Positions 61,299-61,655 of a stretch of DNA of 61,655 nucleotides are shown piece by piece. A program made the position numbers and the translations under genes. Source of the stretch: Gemmatimonadota bacterium (GTDB taxonomy: Bacteria; JAAXHH01). Position 1 is the first letter of the stretch. Every line of letters begins with the position of its first letter. The stretch is from contig JAPOYX010000059.1 of assembly GCA_026706345.1 (NCBI GenBank), positions 1 through 61,655 of the forward strand. The letters run 5' to 3'. Under the pieces are notes generated by a model. The model saw nothing but the letters and a program-made list of their open reading frames with translations, was not told the DNA's origin and did no database searches.

Positions 61299-61372
61299 GC
61301 GGGAATAGCTCAGTTGGCTAGAGCATCAGCCTTCCAAGCTGAGGGTCGCGGGTTCGAGTCCCGTTTCCCGCT
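61299..61372 (+). tRNA. tRNA-Gly (anticodon TCC)
   Basis: Acceptor GCGGGAA pairs with TTCCCGC. The anticodon loop CTTCCAA gives TCC. D-loop AGCTCAGTTGGCTAGAGC and T-arm GCGGGTTCGAGTCCCGT are regular. CCA is not encoded. Confidence 0.96.
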
Positions 61373-61457
61373 CTTTGAAGTCCCGCGTCCGGGGTTCGGA
61401 AAAACTGAAGATTTCGGCCGTTGAATGGTAAAAGTTTATCTGAACCTTGAACGAAGC

Positions 61458-61530
61458 GCCCTTGTAGCTCAGTTGGTAGAGCAACACCATGGTAAGGTGT
61501 AGGTCGCCGGTTCAAGTCCGGCCGAGGGCT
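61458..61530 (+). tRNA. tRNA-Thr (anticodon GGT)
   Basis: Acceptor GCCCTTG pairs with CGAGGGC (one G-T pair). The anticodon loop ATGGTAA gives GGT. The T-arm is GCCGGTTCAAGTCCGGC. It lies 71 nt upstream of the tuf start. CCA is not encoded. Confidence 0.96.
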
Positions 61531-61601
61531 TGGCTCTGATTTATTCTGACTTATATGGTGTCTTCGTTTCGTTAACCTAACTGGTTCAGGAGAAAGCCTC
61601 C

Positions 61602-61655
61602 ATGTCGAAGGAAAGATTCGAGCGTACCAAGCCCCACGTGAACATCGGCACGATC
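61602..61655 (+). CDS. tuf: Elongation factor Tu (5' end only)
   Basis: Only 18 codons are in the window, MSKERFERTKPHVNIGTI, the standard EF-Tu N-terminus leading to the P-loop GHVDHGKT just outside. A CAGGAGA ribosome site lies at about 61588-61594. It follows tRNA-Thr(GGT), the same order as the E. coli thrU-tyrU-glyT-thrT-tufB operon. Confidence 0.95.
   Translation, partial: MSKERFERTKPHVNIGTI

Overview
The window reads as about 62 kb of chromosome from a free-living, GC-rich Gram-negative-type bacterium. It holds mainly housekeeping genes, packed tightly with many ATGA, GTGA and TTGA start/stop overlaps. A phytanoyl-CoA-dioxygenase-like protein, two sugar-phosphate-isomerase/epimerase TIM barrels, a Gfo/Idh/MocA oxidoreductase, an Ig-like surface lipoprotein with an FCB-type 'PPGGP' start and a fused AroKB suggest an uncultured lineage near Latescibacterota/Gemmatimonadota in the FCB group. 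That placement is inference and was not tested by phylogeny. No phage, transposon, CRISPR array or rRNA was seen.

Layout. 1-3346 (minus): nrnA, a tandem-domain PTPS/QueD-like protein, folE and a truncated glcD-type flavoprotein. 3501-8663 (plus): a DUF2064 glycosyltransferase, a SelA-like protein without its catalytic lysine, a class II aldolase, an HU/IHF protein, a HypE/AIR-synthase-like protein and DUF494 (smg). 8705-13679 (plus): topA, xerC and a frameshifted Ig-like lipoprotein, followed by a PhyH protein. 14709-20433 (minus): peptide-type ABC binding lipoprotein, isomerase, Gfo/Idh/MocA and glyS. 20665-22785 (plus): ygfZ/gcvT-like and pyrC. 22860-38955 (minus): a 16-kb housekeeping run, yicC-gmk-rpoZ-coaBC-udg-dnaB-mlaF-tgt-yajC-def-fmt-rsmB(frameshifted)-ffh-rpsP-rimM-trmD-rplS-rnhB-yraN-PHP. 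39216-40991 (plus): an NFACT/RqcH-like gene. 41002-55749 (minus): an aromatic amino-acid supercluster. 56032-60847 (plus): a DUF624-like membrane protein, tmk, a small membrane protein, a dual-specificity phosphatase, an isomerase and aspS. 60895-61655 (plus): a consensus promoter, tRNA-Thr, tRNA-Tyr, tRNA-Gly, tRNA-Thr and the start of tuf.

The two strongest signals are these. (1) A 14.7-kb same-strand cluster trpL-trpEG-trpD-trpC-trpF-aroE-aroC-aroKB-aroQ-trpB-trpA-aroH-DAHP synthase-tyrA-pheA. It covers nearly all of the chorismate, Trp and Phe/Tyr routes; EPSP synthase (aroA) is the conspicuous absentee. It is preceded by a near-consensus promoter, an unannotated 39-codon leader peptide with two Trp-Trp pairs, and an intrinsic terminator, which is the layout of a trp attenuator. 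(2) Local tandem duplications are scattered through the window, with units of 9, 18, 27, 36 and 45 bp, plus 25 and 31 bp. The 9-bp units share a GCGGAC core and sit in frame in a DUF2064 protein, TopA and TrmD, with related copies in PhyH and a tRNA spacer. The 25- and 31-bp exact duplications each frameshift one conserved gene (the Ig-like lipoprotein and rsmB), and deleting one copy restores the expected protein in both. Whether these are real hypermutable minisatellites or assembly artefacts is the main open question.
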